Below, piece after piece: positions 46,262-56,893 of a stretch of 64,000 nucleotides of DNA. Within the stretch, counting starts at the first letter, position 1; the number at the start of each line of letters is the position of its first letter. A model generated the notes under the pieces. The model saw nothing but the letters and a program-made list of their open reading frames with translations, did no database searches and was not told the origin of the DNA. A program made the position numbers and the translations under genes. Source of the stretch: Mycoplasma sp. SG1 (GTDB taxonomy: Bacteria > Bacillota_I > Bacilli_A > Mycoplasmatales > SG1); contig NZ_CP076852.1 of the NCBI RefSeq assembly GCF_023612375.1, positions 372,001 to 436,000 on the forward strand, written 5' to 3'.

Positions 46262-47644
46262 ATGGAAAATTCAAAAAAAACATCCGCGCCTAAAATCAAA
46301 AGTGCACTTTCAAAAGCAAAAAATACATCTAAAAAAACATCTATTGTAAAAACTACAACAACCAAAAAAACCCTTTCAGTTAAAGGTACAAAAAGTCATA
46401 ATGATTCAAAAAAATCACCGAAAAAAATCAAAATTTCCATTGTAGATGACTTAACATATGTTAATATATTAAGTTTTTTAACTAATTTTATTAAAAATAA
46501 TCTTTTTTACCATCTTTTAGTTAAAAACACAACTTTACAAGATAAAATATCTGAATTATTAGGTTTTTTAAATTTTTTTGAAGAAAAACTAAATATTAAA
46601 GAAGATGAAAGATTTTTTTTCAAACTTGCCCAAATTTTTTCAAAAATTTTAAACAAAGATTTAGAAATCAATACTTTTGAGTCTGTAGAAAGTAAATTAG
46701 CGCAAGAAGAAGTTAATACTGTCAAAACATTTTTATTAAATTTAATTGACAAAAATATAGATAAAGATGTTTTTGATAAATTATTAAAAACAGATGAAAT
46801 AAATGAAATTTTATTAAATTTCAAACAGAGTCCTTTGCTTGAAGATGATGAGATTGTTAAAACGAATGTATCTGTTTCCAATTTACCATCTGATGCAGAT
46901 GTCCAAACAGATTTACCAGTTCCAACGAGAAGAGACTTAACACCTGAGACAACACCTAATCCGACAAAACCATTTGGTAATCAAAAAAAAGATCCTTTTG
47001 GAGGGCATATATATCCAAATAATAAATATATAAAATATATTGTTAAAACTTACCCTGATGTATATCCATTTCAAACAAAGCCAAAAATTATCCTGTTGCT
47101 TAAAAGATTGGTGGCTTCTTTTGCTTTATTAGGGTTTTGTTTCCTAGTCGCTTTTGTTTGATATTCTTTATCTCAACCAGCGATTAAAAATGTTATATTT
47201 GATATCATTAAAACAGAATTTAAATCTTATGGTAAAATTACTGAATCTATGGTGCCCGGCTTTTTGGGTGGTTTTATAATTTATTGATGTTTGTATATGG
47301 TTAGAGCACTTTGAGGATTTTTATTTTTACCAAAAACTGAATCTGCAAAATATTACCTTCCGTTAATAACACCTATTTTAGCTATAATATTAGCTGCTTT
47401 CTTATTATTTAATAATATAAATCTAATATCCCAATTTCATTCTGATCAACTAACGCATTTAGTTCCAAAATCTCAAAGAACCATATTTTATACACTTTTA
47501 AGTTTATCAAGTTTGGCTTATTTTGCTTCAGCTTGTTTATTATTAACAGCACTTGTTAAACGTCCTAAGCCAGAATCATTATCACGAATTCACGAAATTT
47601 TAACTTTGAAAAATTACCAAATACCAATTGGTATGATGTTTTAA
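46262..47644 (+). CDS. Membrane protein of unknown function (paralog of previous gene)
   Basis: 460 residues. Begins with a 60-residue Lys/Thr/Ser-rich basic region absent from its paralog, then a helical domain (about 65-200), an acidic and proline-rich linker, the YPFQTKPKIILLLKR boundary and four membrane segments. Cytoplasmic soluble half with membrane-embedded C-terminal half is the likely topology. TGA-Trp at 47159-47161 begins the membrane-only part. No catalytic motifs or known family. Followed by a bidirectional terminator. Confidence 0.75.
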
Positions 47645-47674
47645 AAAATTATTTTTTTCATTTTTATTTAAAAA

Positions 47675-47704
47675 AAACGCTAAGAATATTCTTAGCGTTT
47701 TTTT
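47675..47704. terminator. Bidirectional terminator
   Basis: Palindrome with arms AAACGCTAAGAAT and ATTCTTAGCGTTT, A run before and T run after, so it can end transcription from both sides: the membrane gene (+) and rpsT (-). Confidence 0.92.
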
Positions 47705-47731
47705 AAAATAACTTAAATTAGATAAAAAATT

Positions 47732-48022
47732 TTATGTTGAAATTTTTTGAGTATCTGTTTTTTTTAAATCATTTATTTTTTTGATTAATTTACTTTTTAT
47801 TTTATTCGCTTTGTTTTGATGAATTACATTCGTTTTCGAAGCTTTATCTACTTTTTTTTGGATTAAAAGAAAAAGATCTTCTGAAGCCTTTAAATCACGA
47901 TTTTGAGGGTTAACAGAAAGATTATATTTTTTGATATATGTTTTTATTTGATTTATTTTAGCTTTATTTTGGATTTTTTTAGCTAATTCTTTTCTTTTTC
48001 TTTTTTTATTGATCGGTTTCAT
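47732..48022 (-). CDS. rpsT: 30S ribosomal protein S20
   Basis: 96 residues, very basic and helical. The segment DKASKTNVIHQNKANKIKSK matches the S20 signature (AAxKGVIHKNKAARxKSRL), and the N-terminal KKRKRKELAKKIQNKAKINQ fits the first helix. It binds 16S rRNA early in 30S assembly. The ATG at 48022 is preferred over a TTG five codons upstream because TATAAT at 48043-48048 (minus strand) places the transcript start at about 48036, next to the TTG. Only minus-strand gene in this half of the window. Confidence 0.9.
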   Translation of the reverse strand: MKPINKKRKRKELAKKIQNKAKINQIKTYIKKYNLSVNPQNRDLKASEDLFLLIQKKVDKASKTNVIHQNKANKIKSKLIKKINDLKKTDTQKIST

Positions 48023-48042
48023 ATATTTAAAATTCAAGATTT

Positions 48043-48048
48043 ATTATA
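48043..48048 (-). promoter_or_regulatory. -10 box for rpsT
   Basis: TATAAT on the minus strand, 20 bp before the ATG at 48022. Confidence 0.5.
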
Positions 48049-48227
48049 CTTTAAAATAATAAATTTTGGAACTTTAGTATTTTTTTATTTCCCAATATCT
48101 TTGATAATTTCAGATACTGATAGAAAATCTGTCAGTAGACTATATTCTTTTTTTCCACATATAAGATATTGATTTTTATAAGTCAATAGAAATGATCTAA
48201 TCATTATCAAATAATAGTTTCTTTAAC

Positions 48228-48233
48228 TATAAT
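48228..48233 (+). promoter_or_regulatory. -10 box for the isolated small gene at 48281
   Basis: TATAAT in ACTATAATTAC, about 48 bp before the ATG; leader near 41 nt with a GGGGG block before the start. Confidence 0.45.
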
Positions 48234-48280
48234 TACATTAATTGGGAATAGTATATAGAATAATTCAATTGGGGGTTGAG

Positions 48281-48577
48281 ATGTATTTTGAAAGTTCTAT
48301 TAATTTGTTCTTTCTTGGAGTAAACATCGGTATGGGTTCCAAGGTTCAACTATGGTTAAGTTTGGTAAATTATTGTTTGTTTGCTTTCATGGTACTATGA
48401 GCCTTTCTAAACTTTTTGTTTCCAATAAGACTAAGACCATTCAGTATTCCATTATTGGGGGTTTTGATAACTTCAACCGTTATTAATATAGTCTTCTTTG
48501 GATTTAATGATTCAACGGTTGTAGGTATATTGTATGAGCATATTAAGGATTTATTACAGTCCTTACATCTTGTATAA
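48281..48577 (+). CDS. Small polytopic membrane protein of unusual composition
   Basis: 98 residues, one TGA-Trp, so missed under the standard code. Three hydrophobic segments: about 8-18, 26-48 and 57-75, with FLFPIRLRPFS between the last two and an amphipathic end EHIKDLLQSLH. The codons are less AT-biased than in neighbouring genes (TCC, GGG, GTA, CTA, CAG appear often). A GGGGG block 6-10 bp before the ATG can serve as SD, TATAAT lies at 48228 and a strong terminator at 48616, so it is a self-contained unit. No family recognised. A phage, plasmid or otherwise transferred origin is an inference from composition and isolation. Confidence 0.65.
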
Positions 48578-48615
48578 AGTGTATCGAAGTAAATGCTCTA
48601 ATCATTTAGAACAAT

Positions 48616-48645
48616 GCAGAACTAGAAATAGTTCTGCTTTTTTTT
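48616..48645 (+). terminator. Rho-independent terminator of the isolated small gene
   Basis: GCAGAACTA pairs perfectly with TAGTTCTGC around GAAA (a stable tetraloop) and is followed by eight T. Confidence 0.93.
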
Positions 48646-48715
48646 ATACGACTAGTTTAAATTAGTTTAAACTTATAATAGTTTAAAATTATTATTTTAG
48701 ATATCCCTTCCATCG

Positions 48716-50505
48716 ATGAAAGAAAATAATTTCAGATACATTACAAAAAAAGATTATAAAAATTTTATAACTTGTAAATTTTTTTGGCAATTAGAACAAG
48801 AAGTTGAAGATATTAATTTTTTTAATGATTCAAATAAAACAACATTTGCTAAAAAAAAATATCATTCATTACTTGATGAATATGAGGTTAGCGATGAAGT
48901 TAATGATACTTATATGAAGGAAGGTCTCGAGTTTGATATTTTAGTTAAACAACTTTTTAGTCAAAAGTATGAAACGCTTAATTTAAATGATGAAAAATAT
49001 AAAGATTTATCCCTTTCTCAAAAAGCCAAATTAACAAGGGAAGCGATTGATCAAAAAAATGTTCAATATATCATAAACGGTTGATTTATTTTTAACGATT
49101 TAATTTGTAATCCTGATTTAATCGAAGTTATTGATAAATCTGAAATTGTTTTAATTGAAATAAAAGGACGTAAAAAAGTTGATAACAGCCGAGATATCTC
49201 TGATTTAGCTTTTCAATATTACTTAATAACAAAACTAAAAATAAAAATTGAAAATGTTAAGGTAGTTTTATTAAGTGATAATTTTTTTTATACAAGATTA
49301 AATAATTACAATGAGATTTATAAGTTTGTTCACTTAGTAAGTATTAATCGTAAAATTTATTCATTATTGGATGCTGTTTTTGAACAATCATTGAATATTA
49401 GTAATGTATTAATTAAGATTAGACAAATGGCTTATCCAGTTCTAAAAGAACCTTTACCACGTAAAATACACAATAAGTGTTACATAAACGGAGAGTATTG
49501 TAAATATTTTAAATTTTGTGCAAAGCATATTAATAATATTGATATCGGAGAAAATAGTTTGCTCAATTTATATAACTTAAAATTTGATAAAAAAATAAAA
49601 ATTTTAAATGATGGTTTTTATCATTTTCAAGATTATCCAACTTTCAAAGACCTTCTTATTGAATTAGGAGTCCAAAAGAAAGTCAACAGAATTAACACAA
49701 TTAGAGAATTACAATATCTTGCAACGGTTGAAGATAGAGATATAGTAGATCATTTTTTAATCAACGAAGAATTAAAAAGATATAAAGGACCTATTTATAT
49801 GCTTGATTTTGAAACTTTTGCAGTTATTATTCCTAAAATACTTTTTACAGGGTCATACCAACAAGTTCCGTTTTTATATAGTATTCATATAATTAATGAT
49901 TTTGATTGCTTAAAAGAAGAAAACAAACAAATTTTGAAAAAGAAAATAGTTCATAAAACTCATATAGAAGATCCGAATAATTTTCAATTATTAAATTTTT
50001 TATCTCATTTAAGTCAAGATTTAAGATCACACGGCGATGGAACGATTGTTGCCTATCATGCTTCGTTTGAAATATCAGTAATTAAAAATTTAATTATGTC
50101 ATGTGAAAAAATTTAATAAATAACAATAACAGAATGCAATATCAAGATGATATTAAATTTTTAAAATCTATCACTGAAAAAAATGGTAAAAATACAATTA
50201 TTGATTTAAAAGATTTTTTTAATATTGGCGCTTTTTATCGAAAAATATTTAACGGAAAATTAAGCATTAAATCTGTCCTTCCATCCCTTGATAGTAATTT
50301 TTCTTATAAAAGTCTAAATATTCAAAACGGAGTAGAAGCTAATTCTGCGTATTTAAAAATCATGAACGATGATAATTTTCCTTTCATTATTAAAAAGAAA
50401 ATTTTATCTGATTTAGTTTTGTATTGTGAACTTGATACTTTCGCTATGATAATTATTTTTCAATTTTTCTGAAAATTAAATCAAGAAAATATCAATAAAA
50501 GTTAA
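48716..50505 (+). pseudogene. DUF2779-like two-domain nuclease, frameshifted
   Basis: The N-terminal part looks like a Cas4/AddB-type PD-(D/E)XK nuclease: Cys20, a VLIEIKGRK core, then Cys255, Cys262 and Cys268 (C-x6-C-x5-C), possible Fe-S ligands. A DEDD-type exonuclease-like part follows with MLDFETF and VAYHASFE. The frame closes at 50114-50116, just after an A6 tract (50106-50111); one extra A would continue into LKDFFNIGAF, GKLSIKSVLPSL and YCELDTFAMI, to TAA at 50503-50505. The order is that of the DUF2779 family (about 600 residues). Either truncated, slippage-controlled or a one-base sequencing error. The cellular role of the family is not known to me. Confidence 0.72.
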
Positions 50506-50605
50506 TTTTTTAAAATTATTTTAACGTTAAAATTATAAATATTGTTTATTAATTTATATATAATAAAATTTAAGTAAATCTTATTCGTTTAAAAATTTAT
50601 TCAAT

Positions 50606-50689
50606 ATGCATATTTTATTTGTTCATTTAGGCGCTGTTATTTCCGTCGTAGTTTTTGTTATTATTGTATATCTTGCTGAAGATGAATAG
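50606..50689 (+). CDS. 27-residue single-span membrane peptide
   Basis: Encodes MHILFVHLGAVISVVVFVII and then VYLAEDE: one membrane helix with a short acidic end. A TATATAATA box lies about 45 bp upstream, and fmt starts 25 bp downstream in the same frame beyond its TAG. It could be a genuine micropeptide or a chance frame; the clean hydrophobic-acidic pattern and promoter favour the first. Confidence 0.4.
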   Translation: MHILFVHLGAVISVVVFVIIVYLAEDE

Positions 50690-50713
50690 GACATTATCAT
50701 ACCTTTTTGTACC

Positions 50714-51667
50714 TTGGTTAAAAAATTAAAAATCGTTTTATTAGCCTCTGGCAATTTTGGGCATAGGTTACTTGAACATATTTTACACGAATCTGAGAAG
50801 TTTGAAATCGTTTCTTTTATTACTTATGTGAAACTTTCAAACTGTTCAATTATCAAAACAGCCCAAGATCATCATATCAATGTTTTGAATCTAAAAACAG
50901 AAAGGAAGTTAGACTTTGTTTCCATTTTAAAAAACCTTTATTCTAAAGTTGATTATTTTATTGTTATTGATTTTGGCAAAATAATACCATTAAAATTTTT
51001 TAACTTATATCCATATCCATTAACTAAAACGATTAATATTCATCCATCACTTTTACCATTGTTACGAGGGGCATCGCCTATTCAAACGACATTATTATTA
51101 GAAAAAAAAGAAACAGCGGTTACTTTTATTGAAATGATTAACGAATTAGATGCTGGTCCAATAATTTTTCAAAAAAAGATCACTATCTTAAAAGATGATG
51201 ATTATGATAGTTTATTTGAAAAAATTGTTTCTGTTACAAATGAAAATATTTATGATGTTTTAATAAAGTTATCAACTAACCAAATCAAGCCACTAAAACA
51301 AGAATCTCAAAAAGTTTCATTAACCAGACTATATTATTCAAAGGATTTTTTTCTTGATTTTAAACAAATGGCGGTTGATAAAATAATTGCTAAAATAAAA
51401 GCATTTTCATATCGTGGTTGTTATTTTTATTTTTTGAAAAAAAAGTATTTAATTTATAAAGCAGAAGTCATTAAACATCCAAATAATAATAAACCGGGAA
51501 CTTTAATTAAAATTTCTAATAAGCAATTATTAATCACATGTAAGAACAATTCAGTTGATAATTTAGTTTTAGATGTTAAACAGATTAAAGCAGCTACAAG
51601 AAAAAGTTTGCCACTGCTTGATTTTTTAAACGGTTTTAAGTTAGATAAAGCGCAGACCGTAGATTAA
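50714..51667 (+). CDS. fmt: Methionyl-tRNA formyltransferase
   Basis: 317 residues, TTG start (an in-frame TAG at 50687 and no ATG between). Formylates Met-tRNA-fMet with 10-formyl-THF. Core residues seen: INIHPSLLPLLRGASPIQTT (Asn and His of the catalytic triad) and the ELDAGPIIFQ segment with the catalytic Asp. The C-terminal OB-fold (from about residue 205) is present. Length normal. Some Mollicutes have lost fmt; here it looks complete. Followed by lepA after 34 bp. Confidence 0.9.
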   Translation: MVKKLKIVLLASGNFGHRLLEHILHESEKFEIVSFITYVKLSNCSIIKTAQDHHINVLNLKTERKLDFVSILKNLYSKVDYFIVIDFGKIIPLKFFNLYPYPLTKTINIHPSLLPLLRGASPIQTTLLLEKKETAVTFIEMINELDAGPIIFQKKITILKDDDYDSLFEKIVSVTNENIYDVLIKLSTNQIKPLKQESQKVSLTRLYYSKDFFLDFKQMAVDKIIAKIKAFSYRGCYFYFLKKKYLIYKAEVIKHPNNNKPGTLIKISNKQLLITCKNNSVDNLVLDVKQIKAATRKSLPLLDFLNGFKLDKAQTVD

Positions 51668-51701
51668 ACCAAAACAATATTTCGATAAAAATTAATGAAA
51701 A

Positions 51702-53519
51702 ATGATTAAAGATAAATCAAAAATACGATCTTTCTGTATAGTTGCCCACATTGATCACGGTAAAAGTACTTTAGCTGATAGAATTTTAGAAATAACAAAT
51801 CCTTCTTTAAAAAAAGTTTTAGCTACTAAACATCAACTTCTTGATGAGTTATCCCTTGAACAAGAAAGAGGGATTACGATTAAAATGAATATGGTTCAAC
51901 TTGAATATGTTTTTGAAAATGAAACATATTTTTTTCAATTGATAGATACCCCCGGTCATGTTGATTTTAATTATGAAGTTGAAAGAAGTCTTTTTGTATC
52001 ACAAGGGGTTTTACTTTTAATTGATGTAAAACAAGGTATTCAAGCGCAAACTATCAGTAACTTTAATTTGGTAAAAAAACATAATTTAAAAATAATCCCT
52101 GTTTTAAATAAAATTGATATTCAGAATATTAATATCGAACACGTTGAAGATCAAGTTGAAAAAATTTTGGGAATTAATCGGAATGAAATAGTTAAAATTT
52201 CAGCAAAAACAGGTCAAGGTGTCACTGAATTATTAGAAACAATCATCAAAAAACTACCTGCTCCTGACGCTGATGATAAAAAAGATCTCAAAGCATTAGT
52301 TTTTGATTCATATTATGATCAGCATCGAGGTATAATTCTTTTAATTTATATTCAAAACGGCGTTATTAAAGAGAAAGATGATTTATATTTAGTTGGTAAG
52401 AAATTAAATTTTTTAGTCAAGCATATAGGCATTAAAATTCCAAAAGAAGTTAAGAAAAAAGAATTATCAGCAGGAGAGATTGGTTGACTTGAAACAAGAA
52501 TTAAAAACACAAATTCAATCGAAATTGGCGATACAATCGTTCACAGCAACCAAGAAGATAAAACTGAACTTCTACCATATCGAAAATTAAAACCAATGGT
52601 TTTCATGGGTATTTATCCTTTAAATGCTGATGAATATGATAAATTGAAAAAATCTTTAGCTAAACTAAATTTAAATGATTCAAGTTTTGTCTATGTGCCT
52701 GAATCATCAGAAATTTTAGGGTATGGTTTTCGTTGTGGTTTTTTAGGGATATTACACGCTGAAATTATTACACAAAGATTAGAAAGAGAAGAAAATATTT
52801 CAACTGTTTCCTCTTTTCCAAATGTTATTTATAAGATAACCAATTCTAATAATGAAGTTAATTTTATTGAAAACTGTTCTAAAATTTTTCCCAATAAAGT
52901 TTTAAAAATCGAAGAACCGTTTGTAAGATTAAAAATTATTACACCATTGCAGTATTATGGAACGATTACAACTTATTTAATCAAAAAACTTGATGCTGTT
53001 TTTATTAAAAATAAATTATTAGATGAAAATTATCAAGAAATTACTTTTGAGTTGAGTTATGCAAATGTTATTATTGATTTATATGATCAATTAAAGTCAA
53101 TGACAGAAGGGTATGCTACAATGGACTATGAAATATTAGACTATAGAGAAAATAATTTGACAAGAGTTGATATTTTATTAAATAAAAATCCAGTTGATTT
53201 TTTAAGTTTTGTTTGTCCAAAATCAAAAGCATATGAAAAAGGTGCATCGTTGTGCTTAAAACTAAAAAATGTCATACCAAGGAAAAATTTTGAAATTGCA
53301 ATTCAAGCAGCGATCGGTTCTAAAATATTAGCAAGAGAAACTATTAAGGCTTATCGGAAAGATGTAACAGCAGGTTTATACGGTGGAGATGTCACTAGAA
53401 AGAAAAAACTTTTAGAAAAACAATCAAAAGGAAAGAAAAAAATGAAAAAAATTGGTAAGATAGAAGTATCAACTGATTTTTTTATTAATATTTTTTCTCA
53501 TTTTAAGCAAAAACATTAA
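51702..53519 (+). CDS. lepA: Elongation factor 4 (LepA)
   Basis: 605 residues, normal family length. GTPase domain: AHIDHGKSTLADRI P-loop (residues 15-28), LSLEQERGITIKMN switch I, DTPGHVDFNYEVERSL and NKIDIQN. Later LepA-specific parts: FRCGFLGILHAEIITQRLERE, YEKGASLCLKLKN and the C-terminal domain ending in KAYRKDVTAGLYGGDVTRKK and KGKKKMKKIGK. It acts on stalled or mispositioned ribosomes by promoting back-translocation. One TGA-Trp at 52485-52487. Confidence 0.95.
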
Positions 53520-53541
53520 AATATTTTTTCAAAAACCTATC

Positions 53542-54840
53542 ATGGATATCAACGGAACTAAATGTTATTTAAACAATTTGCCAGTAATTAAAACCAATGA
53601 TAAAACTAAAGTTCGGTCAGATATCGATAAAAATAATAATATTTTTTATTTTGATATTGAAAAAGTTCTTCTTTTATCTAATACAACGATTAAAAATTGT
53701 TTTAATAATTTAACTTATTTCTACAACAGCATTAATAAACCAAGAGATTCTAAATTAATGTTCAAGTTATTTAAATATGAAGAAAAGCAATTTTTTAATC
53801 TCCTTTTTAGCAAAAAATATGAATTCTATTTTGAGTATTATTGTAATAAATACAATCTTTTTTTACATAAGAAAAATCAAAAATCTTTAACTTTAGAAGC
53901 ATTTAAACAAAAAGTTCAAGATAAGATTAATGATTTTTTTGCATCTTATCAAAAAAAGAACTTTAGGTATAACATTGAAAATTTTAATTTTTTTATTTTT
54001 TATAATTCGTCTTTGTATAGAACTGAAAAATGAAAATTTATAAATAAAAAATATGATAGTTGAGTATTTGCGAATGGAGAAGAAAAAATTAAAAAATATT
54101 TTAATTCATTTTCAGACTATTTTAACAATGAAAAATTAGATCAAGAAATACCAGATTATGTCATTTTAAAACCTGTTATTGCATTAATTATCGTTAATAG
54201 AACTTTCTTTTTTGGTTATGACAACCCAGAAGTTCAAAATAAAAATCCATCGAAATTGTTTCAACAATTAGGAATTTTTATTCCAAATATAATCTTTGGG
54301 TTCTTTACCTTTTTTTATTTTTTCTTACCAAAAGCAAATATTCATTTCAAAAAATACATTCTTTTTTCGTTGTTGAACATTTTTTTTCATAAAAATCCAA
54401 TCCAAAATTATTTAATGAAAATTATTGAATCAAACATTATATTTGATCTTACAGATCAAATTTTAAAAGTATTAAAATTAATAAATGATATTTTTTCAAA
54501 TTTTAGAAAAATGTATAAAGAGTATGTTAAAAAAAGTTATTCTCGTTTAGCAAATACAAATATTTTTCAAGTTCTAAAAGAAAAATATAATGGAATTTCT
54601 GATTTTTTAATCTGTTTTTTAAATAACTTGAATATTAATAACGAGTTAGAGTTAGAAAAAATGTTTTCTATTAAAGATTTTCAAAGTTCAACATCTACAT
54701 GTTATGAAACTTCTAGAAAAAATATTTTATATGGAGAGAATATTAATATTTTTAAGTGTGTTCGTCAAAAAAAACATAAAACTTGAGGATTTTATTTAAC
54801 AAATGATATCAAAACAACTTTAAAAAATATAAAACACTAA
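53542..54840 (+). CDS. Hypothetical protein
   Basis: 432 residues, rich in Phe, Tyr, Asn and Lys. Mostly soluble-looking, with one hydrophobic stretch at about residues 245-270 (IPNIIFGFFTFFYFFLP) that could insert in the membrane. TGA-Trp codons at 54031 and 54061 and near the end. No motif or family recognised. Twenty-two base pairs after lepA, hence likely co-transcribed with it, which does not by itself suggest a translation role. Confidence 0.6.
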
Positions 54841-54958
54841 CATTTTTAGAGATATATCTTTATTTTGTTAAGTTATTTTTTATAATTAATTTAATAAAAA
54901 AAATATAAAAATATTATTTTTTTTAAAATAGAATCTATTTAAAATAATAACACCTCTA

Positions 54959-55384
54959 ATGAGCGCAGATAGCCATAACATAATTTTGATACTACTAATT
55001 ATCATTATTTTGTTGCTAGTTTTCTTAATTACTTTCTTTTTTGTTATATTTATTAGTAAATATTACCGAAGCAAAGCAGTTAATCCAAATCATAGGTTGG
55101 AAAAAAGGTTTTTTAGGACTTTAAAAAGACATCCTAAGGCACAAACCAATTTTGAAGAAAATATTTCTAAAAAATTTATCAAACCAAAAAGTCCACCTAA
55201 AAGAGATTATTTTGAAACAGTTGATTTAAGAAATACTACTAACGATAGTGATTTTGAGATACTATCTGATTCAACCGCAAGTGATGATAGTTTCAACGAT
55301 GATACAACTCCAGATGACAATGATAATTTTGTTAGAGATTTTAAAAAACATCTTCATCATGTTAAAAAAAACATGGAGAAGTAG
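54959..55384 (+). CDS. Single-span membrane protein with acidic cytoplasmic tail
   Basis: 141 residues. One long hydrophobic helix at about residues 8-33 (IILILLIIIILLLVFLITFF) is followed by a basic segment and then a Ser/Asp/Thr-rich acidic tail (TASDDSFNDDTTPDDND). No TGA codon. The tail is likely disordered. Precedes a second protein with a disordered acidic domain by 14 bp, probably one operon. Confidence 0.65.
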   Translation: MSADSHNIILILLIIIILLLVFLITFFFVIFISKYYRSKAVNPNHRLEKRFFRTLKRHPKAQTNFEENISKKFIKPKSPPKRDYFETVDLRNTTNDSDFEILSDSTASDDSFNDDTTPDDNDNFVRDFKKHLHHVKKNMEK

Positions 55385-55398
55385 AAAGTAAATAATAT

Positions 55399-56553
55399 AT
55401 GAATAGATTCGACTTTTTTAAACAATCTTTAAAACATCATAAATATTATGATGAAACAGGTTCAGGCGGGAATAATTTTGAAGATATTAATTCTCCTTCA
55501 AATAATGTTCACTCCAATCTTCCAAGACCATGGTATTTAGAAGATCCTCAAAACTTAGAATTAAATAAACCGATAGTATCATTTAAAAACGATACTAATC
55601 AGAGACAACCAAAATGGTTTAATAAAAAATTACCAGATGATATAGTTGATGCTGATGATGGTGAATATGATGATCCACCTCCAAGAGGATACCCAAACGA
55701 TAATTATTATCCGTTAGATGAATATGATGATTTAGATAAAATGAGGGATAAAAACGCCATTCGTGATAAATCAACAGGGGGAGCGGTTCATTTAGATAAT
55801 AAAAATTGAATTTTCTTTCATATTACAAAGAAAAATAATATAGCATATATTTTGTCTATTTTTACTTTTATAACATTATTCATTTTAAATGGTTTATTTA
55901 TTTGATATTTAACAAAACATCTTGTTATAAAAGAATATTGATTTCTTAATTTTGCATTCCTTTGAGCTGGAGCTTTGGTTTTAGGGCTAGGATGTATATA
56001 TTTCATATGTTCTTTGTGTATTTTTAGAAGAAGAGAACGTCTTCATCATTTTTTCATTAAAACATCAGACACATACACTAAACATTACCATATATACTTA
56101 TTTAATTTTAATAAACTAAAAAATATCTTTAATTCTGCAATTGTTCTCCTTTTGATCTATTTTCTTATCCTAGTTTTGAATTTATGTTTTGATAAATTTA
56201 TTGTTAAGTTAATTTTTCCTGCTAATAAATGCGACATAAGTATAATTAATAAATTAACAGTTCCATTCATTGTTCTGATTTGTATTCCACTATTTTTTGG
56301 ATTAGTTTTATTTATCATAAAAACTATTTTTATCAGTAATGCAAGATTTTATTCTACATTCTATAATTTAAATTCTTATGAATTAGAGCATAGTAGAACT
56401 AATTCAAGAAGACAAAAAAATATGCCTAATTTGAATACAAGAAATCGTGTTCCACAAATGCCTCCGCTTTTTAACAGCAGACGTTATAAAAGAGCAATGC
56501 CTGGATATGAAAGAAAAGAAAAACCACGTTCTTCATATTGAAGAAATAATTAA
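55399..56553 (+). CDS. Polytopic membrane protein with disordered N-terminal domain
   Basis: 384 residues. The first 135 are polar and acidic, rich in Asp, Asn, Pro and Tyr (DDGEYDDPPPRGYPNDNYYP), so likely disordered. About four membrane segments follow (near 145-165, 178-205, 245-265 and 288-312), then a basic Arg/Asn-rich tail (NTRNRVPQMPPLFNSRRY). TGA-Trp codons start at 55807-55809. No family recognised. Neighbouring genes are also unknown membrane proteins. Confidence 0.7.
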
Positions 56554-56694
56554 AGCGAACTTTTTTTAATATAATCGTATAAAATAATCTTTTTCTAAAA
56601 AATTAAAATTTAAGAAAATAAAATATAATTATTTTTAATCGTATTAATTTTGGATAAAAATAAATCATAAAAATTAACAGGAATTACTCTTAGA

Positions 56695-56799
56695 TTGAAA
56701 GCATTCTGAAAAATATTAAGAATCATATTTTCTTTAGTTGTTGTCATTGCAATTATCTTGGGGATTATTTTAATCATCATTTTTGCTGTGCAAAAATAA
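56695..56799 (+). CDS. 34-residue single-span membrane peptide
   Basis: TTG start, frame MKAFWKILRIIFSLVVVIAI followed by ILGIILIIIFAVQK; one TGA-Trp. An AGGA about 12 bp upstream may serve as SD, and TATAAT lies near 56624. The size and single helix recall SecE-like or auxiliary peptides, but no diagnostic residue is present, so I do not name it. Confidence 0.4.
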
Positions 56800-56893
56800 T
56801 ATTTAATTGTTAAAAAATATTTACTTTAACGAGATTCATATAATTGTATTACTATAATATAGTTCTATTTACTTAGGTGAAAGGATATATTCT

